Of a DNA stretch of 64,000 nt, positions 18,099 to 27,917 are shown piece by piece; within the stretch, counting starts at the first letter, position 1; the number at the start of each line of letters is the position of its first letter. Source of the stretch: Acidobacteria bacterium UBA2999 (GTDB taxonomy: Bacteria; Acidobacteriota; Vicinamibacteria; Vicinamibacterales; UBA2999); the NCBI GenBank assembly GCA_002346475.1, contig DDZV01000026.1, positions 1 to 64,000 on the forward strand. The letters are read 5' to 3'. The translations under genes were made by a program, and so were the position numbers. The notes under the pieces were generated by a model. The model saw nothing but the letters and a program-made list of their open reading frames with translations, was not told where the DNA came from and did no database searches.

Positions 18099-19136
18099 TT
18101 GGTTTTGACTTCATTGCAAGTTAAACAGAAGGCGATCGAACTGGGGTTTGACCTGTGTGGCATTTCGCCTGTTGAAGATTTTTCAGAGTTATCTTTTCTT
18201 TCAACTTGGATTAATCGTGGCTATGCAGGTGAAATGGATTGGATGGCCAGATCTGTTAGTCGTCGTAGCGACGTTCGAAAGATCCTTCCAGGGGCTACGA
18301 GTGTTATTTCGACTGCCACTATCTACAACGTTGATCGGCCATACTCTACGGAGAATACTGAGTCTTCAGCAGCTTTAATTTCTCGGTACGCTTGGGGTGA
18401 TGATTATCACGATGTGCTGCAAAGTCGTCTTGATAAGCTTGTTACATGGATGCATAAAGCTTCGGAAGGGTTGTTTGAAGCAAAGGCATATGTCGACACA
18501 GGTCCAATACAAGAACGGGTGTACGCGCAACATGCTGGGATTGGTTGGATTGGGAAGAATACTTGCATAATTAATCCAATACTTGGTTCATGGTTGTTTC
18601 TAGCTGAAGTTGTTTGCACGTTGCTACTTGAGCCAGACCCGCCAGCGTTGAATCAATGCGGAACATGTAACCTGTGTATTGAGGCTTGCCCAACCGGTGC
18701 TATTGCTGCACCTTATGAGCTAGACTCAACACGTTGTCTTTCTTATTTAACAATTGAAAAGCGGGGAGATATTCCAACAGACTATCGATCTGAACTTGGA
18801 ACACGCATTTACGGTTGTGATATTTGTCAAGAAGTCTGTCCGTATAATCAACCAGCTGCTATCAGTAAAGATTCTTCTTGGCAGCCAAGACATGGTTTGG
18901 ATCAGCCAACTCTTAGCGAATTATGGCTTATGTCTGATGATGCCGTTGGAAATCTCTTGAAGGGGAGTGCGATAACTCGTGCAAAATTAAGCGGACTCAG
19001 ACGAAATATCGCTGTTGCAATGGGGAATGCTGGAGAGGTCGATACACTTGTAAAATCGAAGGATGCAACTGATCAACGTATATCTGTGAACGACGAGATG
19101 GTTCAACGCCATGTTCGCTGGCTTGTAGAAGAGTAG
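18099..19136 (+). CDS. queG: Epoxyqueuosine reductase
   Basis: QueG performs the last step of queuosine synthesis, reducing epoxyqueuosine in the wobble position of GUN tRNAs with cobalamin and two [4Fe-4S] clusters. The 345-aa protein shows the first cluster at Cys187, 190, 193 (CGTCNLCIEACP, with Cys197 joining the second) and the second in CDICQEVCP (Cys240, 243, 247). The likely catalytic Asp134 lies in YVDTGP. The start is a TTG at 18099 in this reading, and a second TTG occurs two codons later, so the first residues are uncertain. yqgE begins 7 bp downstream. The B12 need is shared with metH in this window. Confidence 0.95.
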   Translation: MVLTSLQVKQKAIELGFDLCGISPVEDFSELSFLSTWINRGYAGEMDWMARSVSRRSDVRKILPGATSVISTATIYNVDRPYSTENTESSAALISRYAWGDDYHDVLQSRLDKLVTWMHKASEGLFEAKAYVDTGPIQERVYAQHAGIGWIGKNTCIINPILGSWLFLAEVVCTLLLEPDPPALNQCGTCNLCIEACPTGAIAAPYELDSTRCLSYLTIEKRGDIPTDYRSELGTRIYGCDICQEVCPYNQPAAISKDSSWQPRHGLDQPTLSELWLMSDDAVGNLLKGSAITRAKLSGLRRNIAVAMGNAGEVDTLVKSKDATDQRISVNDEMVQRHVRWLVEE

Positions 19137-19143
19137 AGTTTTT

Positions 19144-19698
19144 ATGGCTAACATTCCTGCCGCTCCCGTCTTGCTATTGTCAATGCCTCAGATGGTCGAT
19201 CCAAACTTTTCTCGTACGGTTGTGCTGTTGTGTGAATATACAGAGGAGGGCGCGTTTGGATTTATCGTAAATCGTCCTATGGACGAGCCAGCCTCTACAT
19301 TTGTAAAAACAGACTCCTCCATAAAAATTAATCCAAAAGTAAGGCTTTGGATAGGTGGTCCTGCACAACAAGAAAGCACCTGGGTGCTGATGTCAGAATC
19401 TCAAGATCCTAACGATGAGCCAAAAGAAATTGTTCCTGGGGTGCTTCTTTCAGTATCTGAAGAACTAACGTTACAGTTGTTACAGTCTCCGCCAAGTAGC
19501 AAGGCTCGTGTGTTGGTTGGGTGCGCAGGATGGGGGCAAGGGCAGCTTGATCAGGAATTAGCAGCTTCAGGATGGTTAATGCTTAAGGTGGATCCCGAAC
19601 TTATTTTTGGAGTTCCTCCAGAGAAGATGTGGGAGGTAGCTATTCTCCGTCTTGGTAAGAATCCATTATCTTTTCAAATGAGTCCAGGCGTGCATTAG
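19144..19698 (+). CDS. YqgE/AlgH family protein
   Basis: A 184-aa member of the UPF0301/AlgH family. The hallmark N-terminal segment MVDPNFSRTVVLLCEY and GAFGFIVNRPMDEP are both present, followed by WIGGPAQQES and the later LVGCAGWGQGQLDQELAASGWL. The family is widespread in Gram-negative bacteria; in Pseudomonas it is named for an effect on alginate, but no biochemical activity is established. It lies 7 bp after queG on the same strand, probably in one transcript, and converges on a small minus-strand gene. Confidence 0.92.
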   Translation: MANIPAAPVLLLSMPQMVDPNFSRTVVLLCEYTEEGAFGFIVNRPMDEPASTFVKTDSSIKINPKVRLWIGGPAQQESTWVLMSESQDPNDEPKEIVPGVLLSVSEELTLQLLQSPPSSKARVLVGCAGWGQGQLDQELAASGWLMLKVDPELIFGVPPEKMWEVAILRLGKNPLSFQMSPGVH

Positions 19699-19710
19699 TA
19701 CTTTAGAAAT

Positions 19711-19935
19711 TTATTTTGGCGCTGCGGCTTTTTTCGCGGCCTTCTTCCGTTTGGTAGTTTTTTTTCGCCGAGGCGCCATTGTTGCCGATTTCTCGAGTTT
19801 CACAATAGCTGTCGAGAAATTACGAACACCGTGTTCGTCAAATTCAATAACTGTGTGATATTCATTAGAAGATATGACAGTGCCAGTTCCGTAGCGTGCT
19901 TGGACGACGCGATTTCCAACTGTAAAGATTGCCAC
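19711..19935 (-). CDS. Small protein with Tudor/SH3-like core and lysine-alanine tail
   Basis: A 74-aa protein. The first 50 residues (FTVGNRVVQARYGTGTVISSNEYHTVIEFDEHGVRNF) form a short beta-barrel pattern like the DNA- or protein-binding Tudor/SH3 domains at the C-terminus of UvrD-like helicases and in CarD-type proteins. The remaining 22 residues are a basic, repetitive K/A/R tail (RRKKTTKRKKAAKK), reminiscent of histone-H1-like bacterial tails. Nucleic-acid binding is inferred. The start is GTG at 19935, supported by a perfect AGGAGG four bases upstream. It converges on yqgE with only 12 bp between. Confidence 0.7.
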   Translation of the reverse strand: MAIFTVGNRVVQARYGTGTVISSNEYHTVIEFDEHGVRNFSTAIVKLEKSATMAPRRKKTTKRKKAAKKAAAPK

Positions 19936-20076
19936 ACTTCCTCCTGGAGATATTTATTCTATCATGTGATTGCTGATAAATAATTTAAGAGGATTTATAT
20001 ACCATTCTAAGATAGTGGGTAATGTCAGATAGTCATAAAGGCAATGAGACATTGAATCCTTAACTTACTGATACTT

Positions 20077-20661
20077 ATGAGTAATAGCTTGAAAGTTATT
20101 GGACTAGTGTTGCTACCTCCGGCGTTATTAATATTGCTTGCGCTGAGTTATGTTCGGTTAACTGAACTAAGTACACGATCTAATCCAGGATGGATTGAGA
20201 CACGAATTGCTCGTATATTTCGACAGGTTGCTTTTCCTGCTGGTATCCGAGAGAAACAAAATCCAGTACCGATATCAAAAGAGGTAATTGCCGACGGACT
20301 TGCACATTTTGCCGACCATTGTGCTACCTGTCACGGAAATGATGGTGCTGGTAACACTAATTATGGGAAGCGACTCTTTCCTCGTTCCCCAGATTTACGG
20401 TTACCGGAGACACAGGACCTCACAGATGGAGAATTATTTCATATCATTGAGCAGGGAATCCGTTTTACAGGGATGCCTGGATTTGGAGATGGGACTGAGG
20501 AAGGGGTTCATTCAAGTTGGCATCTGGTACACTTTATGCGCCACCTTCCTGACTTAACTGAGGATGAGCTTGCAAGTATGGAAGAACTCAACCCAAGACC
20601 ACCTGCTGAGGTGCGACAGGAAATTGAAGAGGAACGTTTTTTATTAGGACTCGATGATTAG
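20077..20661 (+). CDS. Membrane-anchored mono-heme cytochrome c
   Basis: A 194-aa class I c-type cytochrome. Residues 7-27 (VIGLVLLPPALLILLALSY) form an uncleaved signal anchor. The heme-attachment motif CATCH is at Cys82, Cys85 and His86, followed by GNDGAGN. The likely distal ligand is Met133 in IRFTGMPGFG. The sequence ITDGEL-like DLTDGELFHIIEQGIRFTGMPG is typical of cytochromes that serve as electron carriers or as subunits of oxidase modules. The C-terminus is acidic. It precedes a small exported protein by 42 bp. The redox partner is not in the window. Confidence 0.9.
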   Translation: MSNSLKVIGLVLLPPALLILLALSYVRLTELSTRSNPGWIETRIARIFRQVAFPAGIREKQNPVPISKEVIADGLAHFADHCATCHGNDGAGNTNYGKRLFPRSPDLRLPETQDLTDGELFHIIEQGIRFTGMPGFGDGTEEGVHSSWHLVHFMRHLPDLTEDELASMEELNPRPPAEVRQEIEEERFLLGLDD

Positions 20662-20702
20662 ACTTTTGAATCGAATATAGAGCACGCTCACGGAGCGAAC
20701 AA

Positions 20703-21032
20703 ATGATCAGACTTTTATTAGCAGCAATGACGGCGTTCTTGTTTTTAATACTAATTAATATTGTGCAAGCACATGATGGTCACAAGCACTCAGTTATGGG
20801 AGTCGTAGTTGAGCAAAAGGATAATAAGCTCAAGGTCAAAACCAAAGAAGGAAAGGTTGTGACGATTGTCCTAACTGACAAAACAAAAATTTTTCGAGTG
20901 GAATATGAAGGTACCAAGAAGTTGAGCTTCGATGATATTGTCAAAGACGCTCGGGTGGTTGTGGATGTTGGCAACGGTAAGGAGCCACTAACAGCTCAAG
21001 AACTCAAACTTGGCAGTACCATTCAAAAATAG
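20703..21032 (+). CDS. Small exported protein with HDGHKH motif, unknown function
   Basis: A 109-aa protein with a clear signal peptide (LLLAAMTAFLFLILINIVQA) and a mature N-terminus beginning HDGHKHS, a possible metal-binding cluster. The rest (VMGVVVEQKDNKLKVKTKEGKVVTIVLTDKTKIF, then VKDARVVVDVG) has the pattern of a small OB-like beta-barrel as in DUF5666-type periplasmic proteins. GGAG lies 8 nt before the ATG. It follows the cytochrome c gene closely and may be cotranscribed. I do not recognise a defined function; a metal-related role is inference from the histidines only. Confidence 0.7.
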   Translation: MIRLLLAAMTAFLFLILINIVQAHDGHKHSVMGVVVEQKDNKLKVKTKEGKVVTIVLTDKTKIFRVEYEGTKKLSFDDIVKDARVVVDVGNGKEPLTAQELKLGSTIQK

Positions 21033-21128
21033 AAAGCAGGTCCTTGGTCAAAAGAATAAGCGTTCTGATTACTAAAGGCACTCCAAACTGATATCCATCA
21101 GTTAGTCATCCATGTTGAGTAGATACCA

Positions 21129-22961
21129 GTGACTTTGCAGTCTAAGTCTGTCGCCAATTCAAAACTTCGAAACGTTGCCATCATTGCACATGTTGATCAT
21201 GGCAAGACAACACTAGTGGATGCTTTATTACGACAGAGTGGAGTTTTTCGAAGCAACCAACTAGTGATCGATCGGGTTATGGATAATATTGATTTGGAAC
21301 GTGAGCGTGGTATCACGATCATGGCTAAGAATACTGCTGTACGGTATGAAGATTTATTAATCAATATTGTTGACACGCCCGGCCATGCAGATTTTGGTGG
21401 AGAGGTTGAACGGACCCTCTCCATGGTTGATGGAGTAATACTTCTCGTTGATGCATCTGAAGGTCCGCTTCCTCAAACACGTTTTGTATTACGCAAAGCA
21501 CTTGAACATGGGCTGCCACCAATTGTTGTTCTAAATAAGATTGACCGTGCTGATGCGCGTCCAAGGGAAGTACTGAACGAGGTGTACGATCTGTTTATTG
21601 ATTTAAATGCGACGGAACACCAAATTGAATTTCCAGTACTGTACACCAATGCACGTGATGGAACTGCTTCGACTGAGCTTGACACGACGAGTGCTGACTT
21701 ACGTCCGTTATTTGAAGCAATAGGTTCCCATGTCCCTCCACCACACGGCGATCCAGATGCGCCTTTTCAGATGCTTGTCGCAAACATCGACTCTAATGAT
21801 TACCTTGGAAGAATTGTGGTAGGGCGTATATTTAATGGGAGTGTACGGTTAAATGATCTTGTTGCTGTCCTTCGGTTGGATGGAAGGGTTGAGCATACCC
21901 GTGTCACTAAATTGTTTGCGTTTGAAGGTCTCAAAAGAATTGATATTACTCAAGCGTCAGCTGGAGATATTGTTTGCCTGGCTGGCATGGGGGAGACCAG
22001 CATTGGGGAGACCATTGCTAGTCAAAATACCCCCGTGGCAATCCCACCGATAGCTATTGACGAACCTACTGTCTCAATAGTTTTTGGTGTGAATACTTCT
22101 CCGATGGCTGGTCGGGAAGGACAATATGTAACATCTCGAAACATCAGAGAGCGTCTCCAACGGGAGTTGATTGGTAATGTTTCAATTCGTGTTGAGGATA
22201 CAGGCGAGCCAGAGCAGCTTCGCGTGATTGGTCGGGGTGAATTGCAACTGTCAATTCTTATTGAAACCATGAGGCGTGAGGGGTACGAACTACAAGTGTC
22301 AAGGCCTCATATTGTGACTAAAGATACTGGCGGTGAAAGATTTGAGCCTGTAGAAGATCTTATAATCGACGTGCCAGAGGATTATCAAGGGGTTGTTATT
22401 GCTCAAGTAGGTACTCGTCGGGGTGTTCTTAGTAAGGCAATTAATGATGGCAATGGGCGAGTGCTTTTAGAATTCCGTATTCCAGCACGTGGCCTTATAG
22501 GGTTTCGGTCCCAATTCTTAACTGATACTAAAGGTACTGGAATTATGAATCATCTCTTCGCGGGCTGGGAGCCTTGGCACGGTACGATTGAACCACGTGC
22601 CACAGGAGCCCTTGTAGCCGATCGAACTGGCAGTGCAACAGCTTATGCTATTTATAATTTACAGGACCGCGGAGATCTTTTCCTCGATCCTGGGACCCTT
22701 GTATATGAGGGCATGATCATTGGTGAGAACACGCGTGATAAAGATATCGACGTTAACATTACCAAAGAAAAGAAGCAGACAAACATGCGAGCCTCAACTG
22801 CTGATGACGCAATTCGTCTTATCCCTCCAGTCACAATGAGTCTTGAGCAGTCCATTAGTTTTATTAATGATGATGAGTTACTTGAAATAACACCAAAGAG
22901 CCTTCGATTACGAAAAAAAATTCTGATAGCAAATCAACGCCCTAAGCGGTTTGACGATTAA
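21129..22961 (+). CDS. typA: Ribosome-binding GTPase BipA/TypA
   Basis: A 610-aa translational GTPase of the BipA/TypA family, which binds the 70S ribosome and supports 50S assembly and stress or low-temperature growth. The G1 motif [10 protein letters not shown] lies near residues 19-28, and G3 [11 protein letters not shown] and G4 NKID follow. The C-terminal half has the BipA-specific segments [18 protein letters not shown] and [20 protein letters not shown]. The start codon is GTG at 21129, which places the G1 motif at the usual distance. It is monocistronic as far as visible and converges on the ferredoxin gene. Confidence 0.97.
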   Translation: MTLQSKSVANSKLRNVAIIAHVDHGKTTLVDALLRQSGVFRSNQLVIDRVMDNIDLERERGITIMAKNTAVRYEDLLINIVDTPGHADFGGEVERTLSMVDGVILLVDASEGPLPQTRFVLRKALEHGLPPIVVLNKIDRADARPREVLNEVYDLFIDLNATEHQIEFPVLYTNARDGTASTELDTTSADLRPLFEAIGSHVPPPHGDPDAPFQMLVANIDSNDYLGRIVVGRIFNGSVRLNDLVAVLRLDGRVEHTRVTKLFAFEGLKRIDITQASAGDIVCLAGMGETSIGETIASQNTPVAIPPIAIDEPTVSIVFGVNTSPMAGREGQYVTSRNIRERLQRELIGNVSIRVEDTGEPEQLRVIGRGELQLSILIETMRREGYELQVSRPHIVTKDTGGERFEPVEDLIIDVPEDYQGVVIAQVGTRRGVLSKAINDGNGRVLLEFRIPARGLIGFRSQFLTDTKGTGIMNHLFAGWEPWHGTIEPRATGALVADRTGSATAYAIYNLQDRGDLFLDPGTLVYEGMIIGENTRDKDIDVNITKEKKQTNMRASTADDAIRLIPPVTMSLEQSISFINDDELLEITPKSLRLRKKILIANQRPKRFDD

Positions 22962-23010
22962 GGAAGAATGAAGAATTACGACTGAATCGATCAATATAAA
23001 CAGTTCACAT

Positions 23011-23352
23011 TTATGGCTGGATAGTGGGCTCTGGGGTTTTACCTGGGTCGGGCCGTCCACTTCCAGCGAGTCGGCTAATTGCACGTACTGTCATGTCTTG
23101 GTCGCATGTAATCTGGCATGATAGACGAACCCCAGATAGGTTGCGTTCTTCAAGTTTTGTTTTTTCAGCAGGTGTCATCGACGAAGGTTCGCCAGCAAGA
23201 AATTCAACACGACATGTTGTACAGCGTGCATTACCACCGCAGGCATGTAAGATATCTACTCCGGAGTCTTCTTTGATAGCAAGGACAAGGCGTTTTCCAG
23301 GTTCTATATCTACCGTAGGAAATCCTTCAACAGTTAGTTTTGGCATGGCCAC
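23011..23352 (-). CDS. 2Fe-2S ferredoxin
   Basis: A 113-aa plant-type [2Fe-2S] ferredoxin. Cluster ligands are Cys38, Cys44, Cys47 and Cys79 (ACGGNARCTTC, then RLSCQ), giving C-x5-C-x2-C-x31-C. The same spacing occurs in the N-terminal domain of NqrF in this window. The surrounding beta-grasp fold is complete, and a short glycine/proline tail follows. The partner enzyme is unknown; none of the adjacent genes is an obvious reductase. It lies between typA (convergent) and the cyclophilin gene (divergent, 65 bp apart). Confidence 0.92.
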   Translation of the reverse strand: MAMPKLTVEGFPTVDIEPGKRLVLAIKEDSGVDILHACGGNARCTTCRVEFLAGEPSSMTPAEKTKLEERNLSGVRLSCQITCDQDMTVRAISRLAGSGRPDPGKTPEPTIQP

Positions 23353-23417
23353 TATTTTAGTTTACTGGGCGTATTATTAGTTGTTGTATCGAAGTTGAAC
23401 AAGCAGGGAAGTGTCTC

Positions 23418-24551
23418 ATGAGATGGACATTAGTAATAGTTATACAGTTTGTTCTTATTCAGTTAGCCATGAATGGGACCTTAGCGTCTCCACAGGCGCA
23501 AGAGTTTTTCACAAGCTCATCCACAATTGAAGAATTACAAGGTAAGCAGGCTGTAATAGAGACTGTTGCTGGACCTATCGTTGTAGATTTACTGGCAGAG
23601 GCTGCACCGAATCATGTAGAGCATTTTATCTTCAAGGCACGTGAAGGAGCCTATGACGGCACTGTTTTTCACAGAATAATTTCGATGGGTATTATTCAAG
23701 GAGGAGATCCAATTTCAAAAAATCCTCAGCAACAGGCTGATTATGGTACTGGAGGTTTAGGGGTTCTACAATTTGAGCCTAACAGCGAGTCGCATACACG
23801 TGGCGCAGTTTCAGCGGTCCTGGTTCCAAACGATCGAGACAGTGCAGGTTCACAGTTTTTTATCTGTGTCACCGATCAGATTGCACTTGATGGGCAATAT
23901 ACGGTTTTTGGAAGAGTTGTAGAAGGGATTGCGACGGTACAAAAATTATCAACATCGCCTGCTGATTCCAATGGTGCACCTATTAAACGTCTTGAAATCA
24001 ACAAAGTAACAATTCGAGAGGCTTCGTCAGTTAGGCCTAAGTTGTTCGTCACTGAAACAGTTGCAATGCTCCAGGAGTACCGTGTAAGAATTGAAACGTC
24101 TATGGGAGCAATTATCCTAGAATTATTCCCGGATCGTGCACCAAATCACGTTCGAAATTTTCTCCGTTTATCATCAGCAGGTATCTATAACGGCACAGCT
24201 TTTCATCGTGTCGCAAAAAGTTTTGTGATTCAGGCTGGACATATGCCCAGCAGGTTAGAACCACTCGAGGTACCACAGGAACGGCTGATTCAGTCACTAG
24301 AACCTGAATTCAACGAGACACCTCACGATATGGGTATTCTTTCGATGGCGCGACTTGAAGATCCAGCAAGTGCAACTACCTCTTTTTTTATAGTGACCGG
24401 TAAATCGCAAGGTTTAGATGGTCTCTACACCGTTTTTGGTCGTGTTGTTGAGGGTCTTGATGTTGTCAAACGTATTGAAAACGTTCCAGTAAATGGAGAA
24501 ACGCCTGTCGAACGAGTGGCAGTAAGACGCGTTGTAGTAATTTCTCCGTAA
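23418..24551 (+). CDS. Exported peptidyl-prolyl isomerase with two cyclophilin domains
   Basis: A 377-aa protein with a signal peptide (LVIVIQFVLIQLAMNGTLA) and two tandem cyclophilin-type domains. Domain 1 covers about residues 40-198 (HRIISMGIIQGGDP, AGSQFFICV, YTVFGRVVEG). Domain 2 covers about 215-375 (HRVAKSFVIQAGH, TSFFIVTG, YTVFGRVVEG). Each has the order expected of a bacterial cyclophilin, and both carry the strongly conserved phenylalanine and glutamine of the active site. Most bacterial cyclophilins have one domain, so the duplication is unusual. It probably assists folding in the periplasm. GGGAA lies upstream of the ATG. Confidence 0.9.
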   Translation: MRWTLVIVIQFVLIQLAMNGTLASPQAQEFFTSSSTIEELQGKQAVIETVAGPIVVDLLAEAAPNHVEHFIFKAREGAYDGTVFHRIISMGIIQGGDPISKNPQQQADYGTGGLGVLQFEPNSESHTRGAVSAVLVPNDRDSAGSQFFICVTDQIALDGQYTVFGRVVEGIATVQKLSTSPADSNGAPIKRLEINKVTIREASSVRPKLFVTETVAMLQEYRVRIETSMGAIILELFPDRAPNHVRNFLRLSSAGIYNGTAFHRVAKSFVIQAGHMPSRLEPLEVPQERLIQSLEPEFNETPHDMGILSMARLEDPASATTSFFIVTGKSQGLDGLYTVFGRVVEGLDVVKRIENVPVNGETPVERVAVRRVVVISP

Positions 24552-24569
24552 GTGGCGAATGTACGATAT

Positions 24570-25001
24570 TTATTTACCAGTGGTTCCAAAGCCTCCTCGG
24601 TCCGCTGGTCGTATTTGTGTGACTTCTTCCCAGTCCACTCGTGGTGCTGGTAAGACAATGCCTTGTGCAAGGCGATCGCCGTGTTGAATCGTGACTTCCT
24701 GATCTGTAATGTTTATGACTTGTATCATGATTTCGTCAGTTGGGCCTGAGTAGTCTGGATCGATAACTCCAACCCCATTTGCGACCATGAGTCCGCGCTT
24801 GAGTGGCATACTACTTCGGGCAAAGATCGCCAGAAAATGTCCGGTTGGAACCTCCACCACGAGGCCAGTTCGTACTAGAGCAATCGTGTGTGGTTGAACT
24901 GTTAATTTATGTGCTGCGGCTAGATCGAAGCCAGCAGCTTCGTCGGTACTGTAAGAGGGGAGTTTCAGAGTGGAATCAAGACGAGTAATTTTTAAGCGCA
25001 T
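24570..25001 (-). CDS. dut: dUTP diphosphatase
   Basis: Trimeric dUTPase that hydrolyses dUTP to dUMP and keeps uracil out of DNA. The 143-aa protein starts [10 protein letters not shown] and shows all five motifs: AGFDL, ARSSMPLKRG, NGVGVIDPDYSG, GDRLAQGIVLP and the C-terminal RGGFGTTGK. The open frame continues 74 codons upstream, but that part has no resemblance to dUTPase and lies inside the divergent M16 gene. The ATG at 25001 is therefore the natural start. It shares the bases CATG with an ATG of the opposite gene, so the two 5' ends overlap. Confidence 0.95.
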   Translation of the reverse strand: MRLKITRLDSTLKLPSYSTDEAAGFDLAAAHKLTVQPHTIALVRTGLVVEVPTGHFLAIFARSSMPLKRGLMVANGVGVIDPDYSGPTDEIMIQVINITDQEVTIQHGDRLAQGIVLPAPRVDWEEVTQIRPADRGGFGTTGK

Positions 25002-27855
25002 GTACGGAGCATACCTGAATCTCTGGTCAAAGGGCGGTCTTACTATTGTTGCGCTGCTTATTCTTTTTTCTAGTGTAGTAGCACCGGCAGTACAAAGAGA
25101 CCTTGATATAACGCTTAGCTTAGATCCAGCTGTTGTGACAGGCACACTGCCAAACGGACTACAGTACTTTATTCGACAGAACGCTAAGCCAGCGGATCGT
25201 GTTGCTCTTCGGCTGGCAGTCAAAGCGGGCTCTGTTAATGAAAGTGAGCATCAGCGCGGGCTAGCACACTTTCTTGAGCATATGGCGTTTAACGGAAGCA
25301 CGAACTTTAAACCAGGTGAGCTTGTAGCGTACTTAGAGTCGATTGGTGCCCGTTTCGGTCCTCATGTCAATGCTTATACTAGCTTTGACGAAACGGTTTA
25401 CATGCTCAACGTTCCAACTGATCGTACGGGTTTTCTCGATAGGGGCTTTCTTGCTTTGTCAGATTTTGCTTTTGGATTAACACTTGATCCAATAGAAATC
25501 GATCGTGAACGTGGCGTCGTGATTGAAGAGTGGCGTCAACGTCGAGGTTCAGGCGCGCGAGTACAGGAAATCCATTTGCCGCTTATTTATGCTGATTCCA
25601 AGTATGCCGATCGAAATCCAATTGGGTTACCTGACGTTCTTAAGACATTTCAGCCTGAAACGCTTCGAGATTTTTATCAACGTTGGTATAGGCCTGAACG
25701 CATGGCGGTAATTGCTGTTGGGGATGTTGATCCTATTGAAGCCGAGCAACTCATTAGGAAACATTTTGGAACCGTACCTCCTTCGACTGATGAAAATGTG
25801 CAATCTATTTATGACGTTCCGGTACATGAAGACACTCGATATGCTGTAGCGTTGGATAGTGAAGCTCAGAGTTCTTCCGTAACTCTTCTCGTAAAACGTC
25901 CGTTTAAATTGATGCAGACAGTGGAAGATTATAGAACTCTTCTGATTAATAGCCTTGTTCACCAAATCATCAATGCACGTTTCAGTGAAATTTCGCAACA
26001 GCCGGAAGCGCCATTTTTAGGGGCTTCGGTAGGTGCCAGCATGCTCGGTCAGACAACGGAAGCATTTGTTATGACAGCACAAGTTTCAAATGGTGAAATT
26101 CCAACAGGACTTATGGCCCTAGCTCAGGAAGTTACTCGTATTCGTCAGCATGGGTTTGGAGAAGCTGAACTCGAACGTGCAAAAAAATCAACTCTTGCGA
26201 TGTACGAACGGCTGTACAACGAACGCAATACATCTGAGCATGCATCTATAGCTGGCGAATTGGTACGCCATTTTCTCGAAGCTGAGCCGGTACCAGGAAT
26301 CACCGCTGAGTTTGAGTTTGCGAAGCAATTTCTTCCGGATATAAATTCCCGTGTCGTGGCAGCACGTGCAAATGAAATTATTGGCAATCAAGTCCATGTG
26401 GTATTAGTGGCGGCACCGGAAGATTCAGACTCTACAGCTCTTGCCGAGCCAGCACTACAAAAAGCACTTATAGCTGGTACCAGTACAACAATGTCACCGT
26501 GGAGTGATGATATTTCTGGACAGGAACTTTTAACTACTACGTTAGAGTCAGGCTCAGTCATAGACACGCGTTCAATACCTGACCTTGGCCTAACCATTCT
26601 TTCACTCTCAAATGGAGTGAAGGTGTGGCTCAAACCAACAGATTTTAAAAATGATCAGATACTTTTTACTTCATACGCCAAGGGTGGTTTGTCCTTGTCA
26701 TCTCAGGAGGATTACCAAGAAGCAAGGCTTGGGACAGCACTTGTGGGAATTAGTGGGATTGGGGGCTTTACACCCATTGAAATTAATAAGTTGCTCTCTG
26801 GGCAACTTGTAGGAGCCTCACCTTATATTTCTCAGTATGTCCATGGTATTTCAGGTTCATCAACTCCACGGGATTTAGAAACAGCACTGAAACTTGTGTA
26901 TCTTAATTTCACATCTCCCAACAAAGATTCAAAATCTTTTGAGTTGTTACGTACGCAGCTTCTGGCAGTGCTAGCTAACCAGGCAGAGAGTCCAGGTGCA
27001 GTATTCTCAGAGCGATTACAAGAAGTTAATACCCTAGGGCACTACAGCAGCCAACCACTACGACTGAGCGTGGTTCCCAGCCTTCGACCTGACACAATGT
27101 TGGATTACTATCGAGCCCGGTTTAGTAACGCTGCTGACTTTACATTCTTTTTCACTGGGGCATTTACTACTGAACAAATTACACCGTTGTTAATCCGTTA
27201 CATTGCGTCGTTACCATCCACAGGCACAGCAACTAGTGTATTGAGTGACTTGCACTTGCAATTCCCGTCTGAGATTCAGCGGATTGTAGTACGAAAGGGT
27301 CAGGAGCCAAAGAGCCAGACTGTGATTTCATTCTTTGCTGACACAGGTCTTGATGAAATGGAAATGCATCGGCTACGTGCGGTGTCTAATGTTCTTGAGA
27401 TGCGTCTACGTGATCTTCTCAGAGAAGAGTTGGGTGGAACCTATGGAGTGGGAGTAAATTATTCGAATACACAACCCCAACCAGGTTACGGTACCGTTTC
27501 AGTTATTTTTGGAAGCTCGCCAGAGAATGTTGACCTCTTAACAAATGCTGTACTTGAGCAGGTTGAACAATTACGTACTACAGGTCCAACAAACGAAGAG
27601 ATACAGAAAATTAAAGAGATTGAGCGCCGTGATCTTGAAACAGCTTCTAAGAATAATGCTTATTGGTCAGGTTCTCTTCAGACAGTACACATTCTTGGGT
27701 GGGATCCTTTGAGTATTCTTGGAAGGCCAGCGCGCACAAAGAGCCTTTCGTTAGAGAATGTACAGGTTGCTGCTAAACGATACTTGTCATTAGATCGTTA
27801 TACGATTGTTACGCTCTTGCCAGAGCTTAGTTCTGCGCCATCAGAAATTGACTAA
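24970..27855 (+). CDS. Large M16 family zinc peptidase (PqqL-like), exported
   Basis: A 961-aa full-length M16 peptidase with both halves in one chain. The zinc motif HFLEH is at residues 100-104 and the third ligand is near 186 in GVVIEEWRQ. The C-terminal half carries [15 protein letters not shown], the substrate-binding R/Y region. A signal segment [18 protein letters not shown] follows a basic N-region. Two starts are possible: GTG at 24970, which has AGGGGAG seven nt upstream, or ATG at 25000, which has none. Either way the 5' end meets or overlaps dut on the other strand. PqqL-type enzymes degrade peptides in the periplasm. Confidence 0.92.
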   Translation: MESRRVIFKRMYGAYLNLWSKGGLTIVALLILFSSVVAPAVQRDLDITLSLDPAVVTGTLPNGLQYFIRQNAKPADRVALRLAVKAGSVNESEHQRGLAHFLEHMAFNGSTNFKPGELVAYLESIGARFGPHVNAYTSFDETVYMLNVPTDRTGFLDRGFLALSDFAFGLTLDPIEIDRERGVVIEEWRQRRGSGARVQEIHLPLIYADSKYADRNPIGLPDVLKTFQPETLRDFYQRWYRPERMAVIAVGDVDPIEAEQLIRKHFGTVPPSTDENVQSIYDVPVHEDTRYAVALDSEAQSSSVTLLVKRPFKLMQTVEDYRTLLINSLVHQIINARFSEISQQPEAPFLGASVGASMLGQTTEAFVMTAQVSNGEIPTGLMALAQEVTRIRQHGFGEAELERAKKSTLAMYERLYNERNTSEHASIAGELVRHFLEAEPVPGITAEFEFAKQFLPDINSRVVAARANEIIGNQVHVVLVAAPEDSDSTALAEPALQKALIAGTSTTMSPWSDDISGQELLTTTLESGSVIDTRSIPDLGLTILSLSNGVKVWLKPTDFKNDQILFTSYAKGGLSLSSQEDYQEARLGTALVGISGIGGFTPIEINKLLSGQLVGASPYISQYVHGISGSSTPRDLETALKLVYLNFTSPNKDSKSFELLRTQLLAVLANQAESPGAVFSERLQEVNTLGHYSSQPLRLSVVPSLRPDTMLDYYRARFSNAADFTFFFTGAFTTEQITPLLIRYIASLPSTGTATSVLSDLHLQFPSEIQRIVVRKGQEPKSQTVISFFADTGLDEMEMHRLRAVSNVLEMRLRDLLREELGGTYGVGVNYSNTQPQPGYGTVSVIFGSSPENVDLLTNAVLEQVEQLRTTGPTNEEIQKIKEIERRDLETASKNNAYWSGSLQTVHILGWDPLSILGRPARTKSLSLENVQVAAKRYLSLDRYTIVTLLPELSSAPSEID

Positions 27856-27917
27856 CGTTACAGTTCTTTCAGTCGAGAAGAAGCTATTGGGTTAACCTAA
27901 TTCTACCTATCGAGACA

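Noticed and set aside
24570..25223. 217-codon version of dut
   Set aside because: The first 74 codons are antisense to the M16 gene and unlike dUTPase; the ATG at 25001 fits the family.
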